NCBI RefSeq assembly: GCF_000770795.1
Contig: NZ_JRKJ01000008.1
Span: forward strand, 124,001-188,000
Direction: 5' to 3'
DNA: 64,000 nt
Origin: Lysobacter dokdonensis DS-58
GTDB taxonomy: Bacteria; Pseudomonadota; Gammaproteobacteria; Xanthomonadales; Xanthomonadaceae
Shown: one piece after another, positions 43,546 through 52,928 of the stretch
Numbering within the stretch: the first letter of the stretch is position 1
How the letters are laid out: each line of letters starts with the position of its first letter
The notes under the pieces: generated by a model
What the model was told of the DNA's origin: nothing
Databases searched by the model: none
What the model saw: only the letters and a program-made list of their open reading frames with translations
Program-made: the position numbers and the translations under genes

Positions 43546-43567
43546 CCCCTCTCCCGGAGGAGAGGGG
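43546..43567. repeat. REP-like palindrome between convergent genes
   Basis: CCCCTCTCC and GGAGAGGGG form a perfect 9-base stem with a 4-base loop between convergent genes. Xanthomonad genomes carry dispersed palindromes of this CCCTCTCC type; only one clear copy is in this window, with a partial similarity inside the BatA-like gene near 56080. Confidence 0.5.
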
Positions 43568-43580
43568 CTCGAACGGAACG

Positions 43581-43733
43581 TCAGCCTTCCTGCTTCGCCG
43601 ACACGTGCGCTTCCTTCAACTTGGTCGCGCATTCTTCGCAACACACTTCGACGGTCTGGCCGCCGATCTTCACCTGGATGGCGTTTTCGTCCAGGGGGTA
43701 ATCGCAGGCGGCGCAAGTCTTTTGCGGGGACAT
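43581..43733 (-). CDS. Small cysteine-rich metal-binding protein
   Basis: 50 residues with two Cys pairs, CAACDYPLD and CCEECATKL, resembling a TRASH/zinc-ribbon type metal-binding knuckle. The ATG at 43733 lies in a GGGGACATC context and the longer frame adds 15 non-family residues. Likely cytoplasmic zinc or copper binding, possibly a metallochaperone or sensor. It sits downstream of the AraC regulator on the same strand. Confidence 0.7.
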   Translation of the reverse strand: MSPQKTCAACDYPLDENAIQVKIGGQTVEVCCEECATKLKEAHVSAKQEG

Positions 43734-43810
43734 CGTGATCTCCGGTGGGCATACCCGTAGCGGGTAGGCGTATTGCACCGCGCAGGGGTCTTGCCGCGCT
43801 TTCGGAATCT

Positions 43811-44650
43811 TTAGCGACGCAGCGCGCTTTGCCGGAATTCCGAAGGCGAGCGGCCGTACACCTGCTGGAAGGCCGCGCTGAAGTGACTGTGGCTGGAGAA
43901 TCCGAGCGACAGGCCCAGCGTCGTCAGGTCATCGACTTCGCTCAGCAGGTCGAGCGCGCGCGCCAACCGCAGACGCAGTTGATAGCGATACAGCGGCATG
44001 CCTTCGACCATCTGGAAACTCTGCGTGAGATACACCGGCGACACGCCGACTTCCGACGCCACGCCCGCCAGCGTCCAACGCCGCGCGAGGTCGCGCATCA
44101 GCACGAGCTTCGCGCGATCCACCAAGCGTTGCCGCCCGACGCTGGATGCCGCCGCATGCGTCGTTCGCGGTCCGATCGCCCGCTGCACCAGCGTCAGCGC
44201 GAGGCTCTCGCCTTCGAGCGGTTCGGCGATGCCTTCGCGCAGGCTGTGGCGGAGCAGGGCGACGAGCACCTGCGCGCGTGCGTCGATGCGCAGGCGATGC
44301 AGTCGGAAGGCGAGCGCATCGCCTTCGCGCAGCAGGTGCGCCGGCGCGATCTCGCGCAGCAGCGCTTCGTCGACCGAGACCACGAGGCTTGCGTCGCCGC
44401 CGGGGTTCGGGTGGCTCACGCGGTAGCTTTCGCCGCGATTGAAGAACAACACCTGGCTCGCGTCGGCCACCGCTTCTTCGTCGCCGACATGCACGACGTA
44501 GGTCCCGCGATACGGGAACACGAGCTCGGTCACGGCCGAACGCTCGGCCTCGCTCAGATGCCGATGCGTGCCGGCGCATGCGACCTCGCGCACCGCGAGG
44601 GTCGGGGTCTGCAACAGCAGGCGGGTGTCGAACTCGGACATCGCGCGCAT
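43811..44650 (-). CDS. AraC family transcriptional regulator
   Basis: 279 residues. An N-terminal cupin-like sensing domain (LVFPYRGTYVVHVGDEEAV) is followed by two helix-turn-helix motifs in the C-terminal third (MRDLARRWTLAGVASEVGVS and GLSLGFSSHSHFSAAFQQ), typical of AraC/XylS activators. The ligand is unknown. Two start codons three codons apart (44650 and 44641) cannot be separated by ribosome site. It may govern the downstream cysteine-rich gene or the neighbouring periplasmic protein; this is inference. Confidence 0.87.
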   Translation of the reverse strand: MRAMSEFDTRLLLQTPTLAVREVACAGTHRHLSEAERSAVTELVFPYRGTYVVHVGDEEAVADASQVLFFNRGESYRVSHPNPGGDASLVVSVDEALLREIAPAHLLREGDALAFRLHRLRIDARAQVLVALLRHSLREGIAEPLEGESLALTLVQRAIGPRTTHAAASSVGRQRLVDRAKLVLMRDLARRWTLAGVASEVGVSPVYLTQSFQMVEGMPLYRYQLRLRLARALDLLSEVDDLTTLGLSLGFSSHSHFSAAFQQVYGRSPSEFRQSALRR

Positions 44651-44689
44651 CGTGCGCTATCGTCGCGGCCTCGGACAATGGAACCCGGC

Positions 44690-45085
44690 ATGCAACGGAT
44701 CTTCGGAACGCTCCTGCTCGCGGCGCTTCTCACCGCCCCGGCCGCCCACGCCAACGACCTGGCCGTCATGAAAGAGGACGGCATCCAGTACGCGCTGACC
44801 GACGAACGCAGCTTCTGCGCCGAGGGCGAGAACGCCATCCGGCAGTCCGCCGACGGGTTGGAGCGCCGCGCAGGTTGCTACACGCTCGACCCCACGACGG
44901 TGCACGTCCGCTGGTCCGACAACACGGTCGAGTCGTTCAACATCAAGCGCTTCAGGGCCACGCCCTTCGCGCTGCGCCAGGCCGAGAAGGAACGTCGGGC
45001 GAAGAAGGGTGGCGACCGCTACGAAACTCCAGTGATCGAGCGTTCGATCCCGGTCATCCCCGACCTGCCGCCGGTGACGAACTGA
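44690..45085 (+). CDS. Hypothetical periplasmic protein
   Basis: 131 residues with a Sec signal (MQRIFGTLLLAALLTAPAAHA). Two cysteines (CAEGEN and CYTLD) about 22 residues apart may form a disulfide. No family recognised. The ATG at 44690 is favoured over one four codons upstream because it begins the signal peptide. A strong terminator follows 28 bases after the stop. Confidence 0.68.
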   Translation: MQRIFGTLLLAALLTAPAAHANDLAVMKEDGIQYALTDERSFCAEGENAIRQSADGLERRAGCYTLDPTTVHVRWSDNTVESFNIKRFRATPFALRQAEKERRAKKGGDRYETPVIERSIPVIPDLPPVTN

Positions 45086-45113
45086 CGTAGGAAGTTGCGC
45101 TGCCCTGCACAAG

Positions 45114-45140
45114 AAAGCCGCCCTCGAGGCGGCTTTTTTT
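45114..45140 (+). terminator. Rho-independent terminator
   Basis: A 9-base stem (AAAGCCGCC / GGCGGCTTT) with a 5-base loop is followed by a run of T. The A-run before the stem makes it usable in both directions. It ends the small periplasmic protein gene and isolates the TonB receptor. Confidence 0.88.
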
Positions 45141-45297
45141 GTCCTGCAGTGCAGCAGAAAACGCTTTCTTTGCCCACTCGTCGGCAAATCGGGCCCGTTT
45201 TGTTATCACGACGTTAAAGACTTTGTTACAACCGGGTTGCGGTGGGACGAGCCGCCGCCGGCCATCGGCCGCCACATGTAGGAAAGGGAGATCGTGC

Positions 45298-47868
45298 ATG
45301 GCGTTCGTAGCAGACAAGCGTGGACTGAAGTGGTCGGCACTCGCGATCGGACTGTCGCTCGCGATGACGGCGCAGGCCCAGGATGCGGGGGCGGGGACCG
45401 GAACGGCTGCCGCGGACCAGGAAGCATCGCGGGAAGCCCCGCAAACGCCGGCGCAGCTCGACACCGTGCAGGTGCTCGGCTCCCGTGCCCGCGGTCGCAC
45501 GGCCGCCGAAACCGCCGCGCCGGTGGACGTGATCACCAGCGAACAATTGCGCCAGGCGGGCGTGCAGGAAGTGGGCCAGATCCTGCAGATGCTCGAACCC
45601 AGCTTCAACTTCTCCCGCACCTTCGTCAGCGACGGTACCGACATCCTGCGCCCGGCCACGCTGCGCGCGCTCGGGCCCGACCAGGTGCTGGTGCTCGTCA
45701 ACGGCAAGCGCCGCCACCAGCAGGCGCTGGTGAACGTGCAGCAGACCATCGGCCGCGGTTCGGCGGGCACCGACATCAACGCGATCCCGATTTCCGCCAT
45801 CGACCGCGTCGAAGTCCTGCGCGACGGCGCGTCCGCGCAGTACGGCTCCGATGCCATCTCCGGCGTGATCAACATCGTGCTGCGCCAGCAGACCGACGCC
45901 ACGCTGATGAATTTCGAAGTGGGGCAGACCTACGAAGGCGACGGTCGCGTGCTGCACGGCGGCGCCAACACCGGTTGGAAACTCGGCGACGGCGGTTTCT
46001 TCAACCTCACGGGCGAATACCGCGACCGCGAGGAAACCAATCGCGCGGGGCCCGACCTGTTGCGCGTGGATCCGCCGCGCGTCACGCAGCGCCTCGGCGA
46101 TGCGGACGCGAAGGACATGTATTTGTGGATGAACGGCGAACTGCCGATGGGTGGCGGCGAGCTGTACTGGTTCGGCGGGCTGTCGCAGCGCGAAGGCGAT
46201 TCGTCGGGCTTCTTCCGCACCGGCGGCGACAACCGCACCGTGCCCGAGCTGTATCCGAACGGCTTCCTGCCCAACATCATCACCACGGTGAAGGATTACT
46301 CGCTGGCGGTGGGCTACCGCACGCTGCTCAACGAGACGTGGGACATGGATTTCTCCGTGGTCCACGGCAACAGCCAGTTCGGGTTCGAGGAACGCAACTC
46401 GGTCAACGTGAGCTGGTGGTACGAGCCGATCGATCCGCTCAATCCGGCCGCCGGCATCTACGGCCAATCGCCGGTGGAAGCCGACACCGGCACGCTGGAA
46501 TTCACGCAGACCACCGTCAACCTCGACTTCCGCGGCAACATCGACTGGGGCATCGGCAACAGCCCGCTGTCGCTGGCCACCGGCGCCGAATGGCGGCAGG
46601 ACGGTTACGCCATCGAAGCCGGCGACCCGGTGTCGTACATGTACGGCCGCACCGACAACCGCGGCATCCCGATCCTCGGCCAGACCGGCGACATCGCGCA
46701 GCCCGGCATGCAGGGCTTCCCCGGTTTCTCGCCGCGCGAAGCGGTCGACGAAAGCCGCCACAACTGGGCGGTGTACGTGGATGCCGAATCCAACCTGACG
46801 AGCGACTTCCTGCTCGGCGCGGCGTTGCGCTACGAGGACTACTCGGACTTCGGCACCACCGTCACCGGCAAGCTCTCCGCGCGCCTGGACATGAGCCCGA
46901 CGTTCGCGATCCGCAGCACGGTGTCCACCGGCTTCCGCGCGCCGGGCGTGCAGCAGTTGTTCTACGGCCAGCGTTCGACCAATCTCAACGCCGCCGGCGT
47001 GCTCACCGACACGCTCACCGCGCGGCAGGACAGCGACGTCACGCGCGCGTTCGGCATCCAGCCGCTGAAGGAAGAGGAATCCACCGCCTTCACGCTGGGC
47101 CTGGCGTGGCGACCGAACGAGAAGTTCGCGCTGACCGTCGACATCTTCCAGATCGACATCAACGACCGCATCATCTTCTCGAGCAACATCCAGCCCGAAG
47201 ACCCCGCGACGTGCGGCCCGGCGAACGCCGGCTGCCCGATCCGCGCGGTGCTCGACCCGATCGGCGTCGGCCAGGTCCTGTTCTTCACCAACGCCATCGA
47301 CACGAAGACCGAGGGCGTCGACATCGTCGCCGACTACAACACGGACTTCTACGGCGGCTCGCTCGACCTCACCGCGTTGATGCACTGGAACAAGACGGTG
47401 GTGAACAAGCGCCACTCCGACTCGACCGTGCTCGCGCCGCAGGTATTGTTCGACGACACGCAGGTCACGCTGGTGGAGGAAGGCCAGCCGGCAGCCAAGC
47501 ACGTGTTCCAGGGCTTCTGGAAGAAGAACCAGTGGGAGTTGACGCTCCGCGAGAACTACTTCGGCTCGGTGTCGGGCGAAGGCTTCACGCCGGGGCTGAA
47601 GGAAACCTGGGGCGGCAAGTGGCTGACGGACGTCGCGGTCGGCTACAACTTCAGCGACAACCTGCGCCTCACCGTCGGCGCCAACAACGTCTTCGACGTG
47701 TACCCCGACAAGTGGGATGCGGGCGTCACCAACCCGAACGACCCGCAATTCGGCGTGTCGCCGCAGACCAACGTATTCCCCGCGCTGGGCTTCATCTACG
47801 GCTGGGAAACGATGCCCTTCGGCATGAACGGCGGGTACTACTACGCCAAGCTGGACTTCAAGTTCTAA
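45298..47868 (+). CDS. TonB-dependent outer-membrane receptor
   Basis: 856 residues with a signal ending TAQAQ and a TonB-box-like DTVQVLGSR near residue 57, then the plug domain (VDVITSEQLRQAGVQEVGQI, IDRVEVLRDGASAQYGSDAI) and a 22-strand barrel ending in the aromatic C-terminal YAKLDFKF. It imports a large nutrient with energy from TonB. No siderophore, sugar-polymer or vitamin genes adjoin it, so the cargo is unknown. The start at 45298 is supported by GGGAG; the longer upstream frame is shadow. A direct repeat TTTGTTA (45199-45205 and 45222-45228) lies in the promoter region. Confidence 0.93.
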   Translation: MAFVADKRGLKWSALAIGLSLAMTAQAQDAGAGTGTAAADQEASREAPQTPAQLDTVQVLGSRARGRTAAETAAPVDVITSEQLRQAGVQEVGQILQMLEPSFNFSRTFVSDGTDILRPATLRALGPDQVLVLVNGKRRHQQALVNVQQTIGRGSAGTDINAIPISAIDRVEVLRDGASAQYGSDAISGVINIVLRQQTDATLMNFEVGQTYEGDGRVLHGGANTGWKLGDGGFFNLTGEYRDREETNRAGPDLLRVDPPRVTQRLGDADAKDMYLWMNGELPMGGGELYWFGGLSQREGDSSGFFRTGGDNRTVPELYPNGFLPNIITTVKDYSLAVGYRTLLNETWDMDFSVVHGNSQFGFEERNSVNVSWWYEPIDPLNPAAGIYGQSPVEADTGTLEFTQTTVNLDFRGNIDWGIGNSPLSLATGAEWRQDGYAIEAGDPVSYMYGRTDNRGIPILGQTGDIAQPGMQGFPGFSPREAVDESRHNWAVYVDAESNLTSDFLLGAALRYEDYSDFGTTVTGKLSARLDMSPTFAIRSTVSTGFRAPGVQQLFYGQRSTNLNAAGVLTDTLTARQDSDVTRAFGIQPLKEEESTAFTLGLAWRPNEKFALTVDIFQIDINDRIIFSSNIQPEDPATCGPANAGCPIRAVLDPIGVGQVLFFTNAIDTKTEGVDIVADYNTDFYGGSLDLTALMHWNKTVVNKRHSDSTVLAPQVLFDDTQVTLVEEGQPAAKHVFQGFWKKNQWELTLRENYFGSVSGEGFTPGLKETWGGKWLTDVAVGYNFSDNLRLTVGANNVFDVYPDKWDAGVTNPNDPQFGVSPQTNVFPALGFIYGWETMPFGMNGGYYYAKLDFKF

Positions 47869-47881
47869 GCAAGTCGAATGA

Positions 47882-47908
47882 GAAGGCCGCCGAAAGGCGG
47901 CCTTCTTT
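47882..47908. terminator. Rho-independent terminator between convergent genes
   Basis: A 10-base stem (GAAGGCCGCC / GGCGGCCTTC) with a GAAA loop and flanking A and T residues ends both the TonB receptor and the convergent M14 peptidase. Confidence 0.85.
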
Positions 47909-48828
47909 CATGCGTTGGCCAATGCGAAATCGATCGCGGCCCTGACAGCAGCCACCTGCGCATCGTTGCACTGCTGCGCGGTGGCCTTCGGGCTGTCCGG
48001 GTACACCTCGGTCGTCGTGCGGTAGCGCGCGTTCGTGATCGACGGGCACAGCCCGAGTGCGCGCAACGGATAATTGATCACGCCGTGCGCCACCACCGGC
48101 GAGCCGATGATTTCGTTCTTCGCATCGGGCGGCGCGATGTGCGTGACTTGCTCGACCGCCGCGATGATCGCCTGCTGGAACGCGGGCTGCGGGTCTTCGG
48201 TATCGCCGACGAGATAGAAGCCGTCGGGAATGCCTTCGGCCTCGAAGGGCTTGCCGTCGCGCGCGGCGAGGGCGGGGCGGAATTCGGATTCGTCGCTGTC
48301 CGTCGTCTCGTGCAGGTCGATGTGCACCAGCACCTTGTCCTTCAGCGGGGCGATCATCTGCAACAACGCCGCCGACTCGTCGGACGGGCTGTTTTCGCGG
48401 AACGAACGATTGGGGTCGACCGCCTTCGGGTTCCAGCGATGGATGCGCTCGTACGCCCACGGGCTGACGCACGGCACCACGAGCAGGTTCACGCGTCCGG
48501 CGTAACGCGCCGCATGCTGTTCGAGGAATTGCAGCGCGCCGTGCACGCCGCTGGTTTCGTACCCGTGCACGCCGCCGGTGACGAGCACCGTCGGCAGCGC
48601 TTCGTTCCAGTCGCGCGAACGCACGGCCAGTTGCGGGAATGATTCTTCACCATAGACCAGCCGCCCGTACTCGCTGACGTGGAAACGCGAACGGAGGCGG
48701 TCGACGCGCGCGACGACATCGTCGGCATGACTGCGGTGGCGCACCTGGCGCGAAAGCCAGGCCAGCTTCTCGGATTCTCCCCAGGCCTGGCCGGGCGTTC
48801 CGATGGGATAGAAGGGTTCGGGGGTCAT
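47908..48828 (-). CDS. M14 family zinc carboxypeptidase-like protein
   Basis: 306 residues. The M14 zinc site is visible as H88 and E91 in GGVHGYETSG and H173 in HIDLHETT; E274 in TTEVYPD is the probable general base and N140-R141 matches the substrate-binding Asn-Arg. Absence of a signal peptide suggests a cytoplasmic enzyme. Family members cleave C-terminal residues or, in the succinylglutamate desuccinylase/aspartoacylase branch, amide bonds. Substrate unknown. It starts at 48828, divergent from the secreted propeller. Confidence 0.85.
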   Translation of the reverse strand: MTPEPFYPIGTPGQAWGESEKLAWLSRQVRHRSHADDVVARVDRLRSRFHVSEYGRLVYGEESFPQLAVRSRDWNEALPTVLVTGGVHGYETSGVHGALQFLEQHAARYAGRVNLLVVPCVSPWAYERIHRWNPKAVDPNRSFRENSPSDESAALLQMIAPLKDKVLVHIDLHETTDSDESEFRPALAARDGKPFEAEGIPDGFYLVGDTEDPQPAFQQAIIAAVEQVTHIAPPDAKNEIIGSPVVAHGVINYPLRALGLCPSITNARYRTTTEVYPDSPKATAQQCNDAQVAAVRAAIDFALANA

Positions 48829-48934
48829 GGGGGAAGTCGTACGCGGCGCGGAACGTGGCACTGTACGGCAAGGCGTGCATCCGACGCCTGCGCGCGTGCG
48901 TAACTGCGACACCATCGACGATCGGGAGCGCCTC

Positions 48935-49822
48935 ATGCAGACCTTCGTCAGGACCCTCGTCGCGGGCTTGCTGCTGTGCCTGGCGGCCAGCGCCTTCGCC
49001 CATCCGGGCGCCTCCATCCACGTGGCTGTCGATGGGCGCGTGTTCTTCGTCGACACGGGCGGCGGTGTTTTCGTCGTCGGGCGCGATGGGAAGCGGGTCA
49101 AGCAACCGGGCCCGGCGTTCCACTGGTTCGCACTCGACGAGGCCTCGGGGCTGGCGAAGACACGCTGGCCCGCCATTCCGGGCGCCGAAATCACGGCGGT
49201 GGGCACGCGGCCGACGGTCGTGCTGTCGAGCGATTTCCCCGTCGCGGTGGGGGCCGATGGCGCCTTGTATTACCCGCGTCTGCGGGGCGGGACGCAATTC
49301 GAACTCGTGCGCGTCGCGCCCGCCGGCACCCTCACCGTGCACGCGCGGTTTCCCGCGATGAAGCGCTCCGATGGTGACTTCCAGTACGTCAACGGGCTGG
49401 CGGCGACGCCCGATGGCGCGTTGTATTTCACGCACGATCGCTCGGTGCATCGCATCGATGCGAAAGGCCGCGTCACGACGATCGCGCGCGACGTGGTCGT
49501 GCCTGGTTGCGCGCGCATTCCCGGCGTGGAGCCGCAAGTCGGTCCCTACCTGCGCGGGCTGGACGTCGCACCGAACGGCACGGTGTTCGTCGCGGCCGCC
49601 GGCTGCGGTGCGGTGCTGATGATTTCACCGAAGGGCGTCGTCACGCCGGTCCTGCGCGCGACCCCGCCGTATTCGCCGACCGCGGTCGCCGTGGCGAAGG
49701 GCGAGGTCTTCGTGCTCGAGTACCTTCACACGGTCGGTGACGACCGCACGCAGTGGTTGCCCCGCGTGCGGAAGATCACGACGCAGGGCACGGTCGAGCT
49801 CGTGGTGCGCGGCACGCGCTGA
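48935..49822 (+). CDS. Secreted beta-propeller (NHL/SMP-30-like) protein
   Basis: 295 residues with a Sec signal (MQTFVRTLVAGLLLCLAASAFA). Repeated beta-strand blades with VGADGALYYP, ATPDGALYFTHD and GLDVAPNGTVFVAAAGCG indicate an NHL/SMP-30-like propeller. No catalytic metal site could be assigned with certainty. The ATG at 48935 follows GGGAG and starts the signal; the in-frame ATG at 48827 does not. Periplasmic or extracellular; function unknown. It precedes the TldD-MoxR cluster by 111 bases. Confidence 0.75.
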   Translation: MQTFVRTLVAGLLLCLAASAFAHPGASIHVAVDGRVFFVDTGGGVFVVGRDGKRVKQPGPAFHWFALDEASGLAKTRWPAIPGAEITAVGTRPTVVLSSDFPVAVGADGALYYPRLRGGTQFELVRVAPAGTLTVHARFPAMKRSDGDFQYVNGLAATPDGALYFTHDRSVHRIDAKGRVTTIARDVVVPGCARIPGVEPQVGPYLRGLDVAPNGTVFVAAAGCGAVLMISPKGVVTPVLRATPPYSPTAVAVAKGEVFVLEYLHTVGDDRTQWLPRVRKITTQGTVELVVRGTR

Positions 49823-49933
49823 CTTGCGCTGGCCTGGAACCCCCGTCTAGCCCATCGGTCATCTTGACCTCCCACCTCACGGCTGCGCACAGTCGGCGGG
49901 GTTTCGGGAACTCATTTCCTCGGGGAGTCAGAG

Positions 49934-51562
49934 ATGGATAGACGTACGTTCCTCACGATGTCCGGTCTCGGCGTCGCCGGGCTGGCGATGCCCTTCGGCC
50001 GCCTCATCGCCGCCGAGGCGCTGGTGGGCACGATCGACGTGGCAAAGAAGAAGGCGCTGGCCGATGCCGCGCTGCAGGCCGCCACTTCCGCGGGCGCCTC
50101 GTATTGCGACGTGCGCATCGGGCGCTACCTGCGCCAGTTCGTGATCACGCGCGAGGACAAGGTCCAGAACGTGGTCAACACCGAATCCACCGGCATCGGC
50201 GTGCGCGTGCTCGTCGACGGCGCCTGGGGTTTCGCGGCGACCAACGCGCTGAACACGCAGGGCGCCGCGAAGGCTGCCCAGCAGGCCGCCGCGATCGCCA
50301 AGGCCAATTCGAAGATGCAGACCGCGAAGGTGCAGCTGGCGAAGGCGCCGGGCGTGGGCGAAGTGGCGTGGAAGACGCCGATCTCCAAGAACTCGATGGA
50401 AGTGCCGATCAAGGACAAGGTCGACCTGCTGCTCGGCGTGAACGCCGCGGCGATGAACGCGGGCGCCGACTTCGTCAACTCGATGCTGTTCCTCGTCAAC
50501 GAGCAGAAGTACTTCGCCTCCACCGACGGCAGCTACATCGACCAGGACGTGCACCGCATCTGGGCGCCGATGACGGTCACCGCCATCGACAAGGCCAGCG
50601 GCAAGTTCCGCACCCGCGACGGCTTGTCCTCGCCGATGGGCATGGGCTTCGAGTACCTCGACGGTGCGCAGTCCGGCAAGTTCGTCTCGCCCAACGGCGT
50701 GACCAACTACGGCCTGTCCTACGACATGAAGGAAGACGCCATCGCCTCGGCGAAGCAGGCGCGCGCCAAGCTCACCGCGCCGTCGGTGAAGCCGGGCAAG
50801 TACGACCTCGTGCTCGATCCTTCGCACACCTGGCTCACCATCCACGAGTCGATCGGCCACCCGACCGAACTCGACCGCGTGCTCGGCTACGAAGCCAACT
50901 ACGCCGGCACCAGCTTCGCGACCCTCGACAAGCGCGCCAACAAGTTCAAGTACGGCAGCGACAAGGTCACCGTCGTCGCCGACAAGGTGCAGAAGGGGAG
51001 CCTGGGCGCCGTCGGTTACGACGACGAAGGCGTCAAGACCAAGCGCTGGGACATCATCAAGGACGGCACGCTGGTCGATTACCAGACCATCCGCGACCAG
51101 GCCCACATCCTCGGCAAGACCGAGTCCGACGGTTGCTGCTACGCCGACTCCTGGTCGAGCGTGCAGTTCCAGCGCATGGCGAACATCTCGCTCTCGCCGG
51201 GCAAGGACAAGCTCAGCGTGGCCGACATGATCAAGGACGTCGAGAACGGCATCTACATCATCGGCGACGGCTCGTTCTCCATCGACCAGCAGCGTTACAA
51301 CGCGCAGTTCGGCGGCCAGCTGTTCTACGAAATCAAGAACGGGCAGATCACCAAGCAGATCGAGGACGTCGCCTACCAGATCCGCACGCCGGAATTCTGG
51401 AACGCGTGCGTGGGCGTGTGCGACGACAGCGACTACCGCCTCGGCGGCTCGTTCTTCGACGGCAAGGGGCAACCGGGGCAGGTGTCGGCGGTCTCGCATG
51501 GTTCGAGCACCGCGCGCTTCAACGGCATCAACGTCATCAACACCGCCCGCAACCTCGGCTGA
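49934..51562 (+). CDS. TldD-type metalloprotease subunit with Tat-like signal
   Basis: 542 residues. A twin-arginine type signal opens the protein (DRRTFLTMSGLGVAGLAM), so it is probably exported folded. The zinc motif HESIGH (H304, E305, H309) identifies the catalytic TldD subunit of the TldD/TldE (PmbA) protease, which normally works in the cytoplasm. The partner follows after 18 bases. Known TldD/E complexes finish peptides such as microcin B17 and PQQ precursors and degrade unfolded short peptides. Here it heads an eight-gene set with MoxR and DUF58 genes. Substrate unknown. Confidence 0.9.
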   Translation: MDRRTFLTMSGLGVAGLAMPFGRLIAAEALVGTIDVAKKKALADAALQAATSAGASYCDVRIGRYLRQFVITREDKVQNVVNTESTGIGVRVLVDGAWGFAATNALNTQGAAKAAQQAAAIAKANSKMQTAKVQLAKAPGVGEVAWKTPISKNSMEVPIKDKVDLLLGVNAAAMNAGADFVNSMLFLVNEQKYFASTDGSYIDQDVHRIWAPMTVTAIDKASGKFRTRDGLSSPMGMGFEYLDGAQSGKFVSPNGVTNYGLSYDMKEDAIASAKQARAKLTAPSVKPGKYDLVLDPSHTWLTIHESIGHPTELDRVLGYEANYAGTSFATLDKRANKFKYGSDKVTVVADKVQKGSLGAVGYDDEGVKTKRWDIIKDGTLVDYQTIRDQAHILGKTESDGCCYADSWSSVQFQRMANISLSPGKDKLSVADMIKDVENGIYIIGDGSFSIDQQRYNAQFGGQLFYEIKNGQITKQIEDVAYQIRTPEFWNACVGVCDDSDYRLGGSFFDGKGQPGQVSAVSHGSSTARFNGINVINTARNLG

Positions 51563-51580
51563 CCTTCGGAGAACACCCAG

Positions 51581-52915
51581 ATGAGCATCCTCAACGAAGA
51601 ACAGGCCAAGGCGATCCTCGACAAGGTGGTGAAGTTGTCGAAGGCCGACCAGTGCACGGCGCAGCTGACCGGCTCGGCCGACGGCAACATCCGTTTCGCG
51701 CTCAACAACATCTCCACCAGCGGCATCGTGGAGGACACCGAACTCGCGGTCGAAGTGGCCTTCGGCAACCGCGTGGGCGTGGCGACGATCAACGAGTTCG
51801 ACGACGCCGCGCTCGAACGCGTCGTGCGCCGTGCCGAAGACCTCGCGCGCCTGGCGCCGGAAAACCCCGAGTTCATGCCGGCGATCGAGAAGCAGACGTA
51901 CAAGGCGACGCCGACGTTCAGCGAATCCATCGCGGCCATCACGCCCGAATTCCGCGCGCAGGTCGCGGCCGATTCGATCGCGCCGTGCAAGAACGAGAAG
52001 CTGATCGCCGCGGGCTTCCTCGAAGACGGGCAGAGCTTCGTCGCCTTCGCCAACAGCAAGGGCAACTTCGGTTACCAGCGCGCGACGAGCTTCGACTACA
52101 CCTGCACCGTGCGCACCGAAGACGGGCGTGGTTCGGGCTGGGTGGGTCGCAACGTGAAGGATGCCGGCGAGTTCAAGGCGGACGACGACGTCCGCGTTGC
52201 GATGCGCAAGGCCAGCGAATCGGCCGACGCCAAGGCGCTGGAACCGGGCAAGTACACGGTGATCCTGGAACCGGCCGCGGCCGCGGGCCTGATCTCCTTC
52301 ATGATGAATTTCTTCGGCGCGCGCGAGGCCGACGAAGGCCGCAGCTTCCTGTCGAAGAAGGGCGGCGGCAACAAGGTCGGCGAACAGGTCTACGACCCGC
52401 GCGTGAACTTCCACTCCGATCCGGCCGATCCGGATGCGCCGGTGTTCCCGTGGGACGGCGAAGGCCTGCCGCGCGAGCGACTGCCGATCGTGCAGAACGG
52501 CAAGATCGCCAACATGCAGTATTCGCGCTACTGGGCGAAGAAGCAGGGCAAGAAGGCGAACGCGGAGCCCGGCAACCTGATCATGTCCGGCGGCGACAAG
52601 ACCACCGCGCAGCTGGTGGCCGGCACGCAGAAGGGCATCCTCGTCACCCGCACCTGGTACATCCGCCTGGTCGATCCGCAGACGGTGTTGCTGACGGGCC
52701 TGACGCGCGACGGCACGTTCTACATCGAGAACGGGCAGATCAAGCACCCGGTGAAGAACTTCCGGTTCAACGAATCGCCGGTGATCATGCTCAACAACAT
52801 CGAGGAGCTCGGCAAGCCGGTGCGCGTGGCCGGTGACGAGTCCTCGCTGATCATGATGATTCCGCCGATGAAGCTGCGCGACTTCACGTTCACCTCGCTC
52901 TCGGACGCGGTGTGA
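51581..52915 (+). CDS. TldE (PmbA)-type protease partner subunit
   Basis: 444 residues. The family architecture is that of TldD/PmbA, but the HExxxH zinc motif is absent, as expected for the regulatory TldE subunit (GLISFMMNFFGAREADEGRS is in its place). No signal peptide is seen at the start (MSILNEEQAKAILDKVVKLS). It probably forms a heterodimer with the upstream TldD-like protein. A clear ribosome-type gap of 18 bases separates them. If exported, it would have to travel with its Tat-tagged partner. Confidence 0.88.
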   Translation: MSILNEEQAKAILDKVVKLSKADQCTAQLTGSADGNIRFALNNISTSGIVEDTELAVEVAFGNRVGVATINEFDDAALERVVRRAEDLARLAPENPEFMPAIEKQTYKATPTFSESIAAITPEFRAQVAADSIAPCKNEKLIAAGFLEDGQSFVAFANSKGNFGYQRATSFDYTCTVRTEDGRGSGWVGRNVKDAGEFKADDDVRVAMRKASESADAKALEPGKYTVILEPAAAAGLISFMMNFFGAREADEGRSFLSKKGGGNKVGEQVYDPRVNFHSDPADPDAPVFPWDGEGLPRERLPIVQNGKIANMQYSRYWAKKQGKKANAEPGNLIMSGGDKTTAQLVAGTQKGILVTRTWYIRLVDPQTVLLTGLTRDGTFYIENGQIKHPVKNFRFNESPVIMLNNIEELGKPVRVAGDESSLIMMIPPMKLRDFTFTSLSDAV

Positions 52916-52928
52916 TCGCAAGGCGCAC

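Noticed and set aside
45226-47748. An 840-residue open frame on the minus strand opposite the TonB receptor
   Set aside because: The receptor frame has a signal peptide, plug and C-terminal aromatic residue; the opposite frame has none of these or any other recognisable domain.
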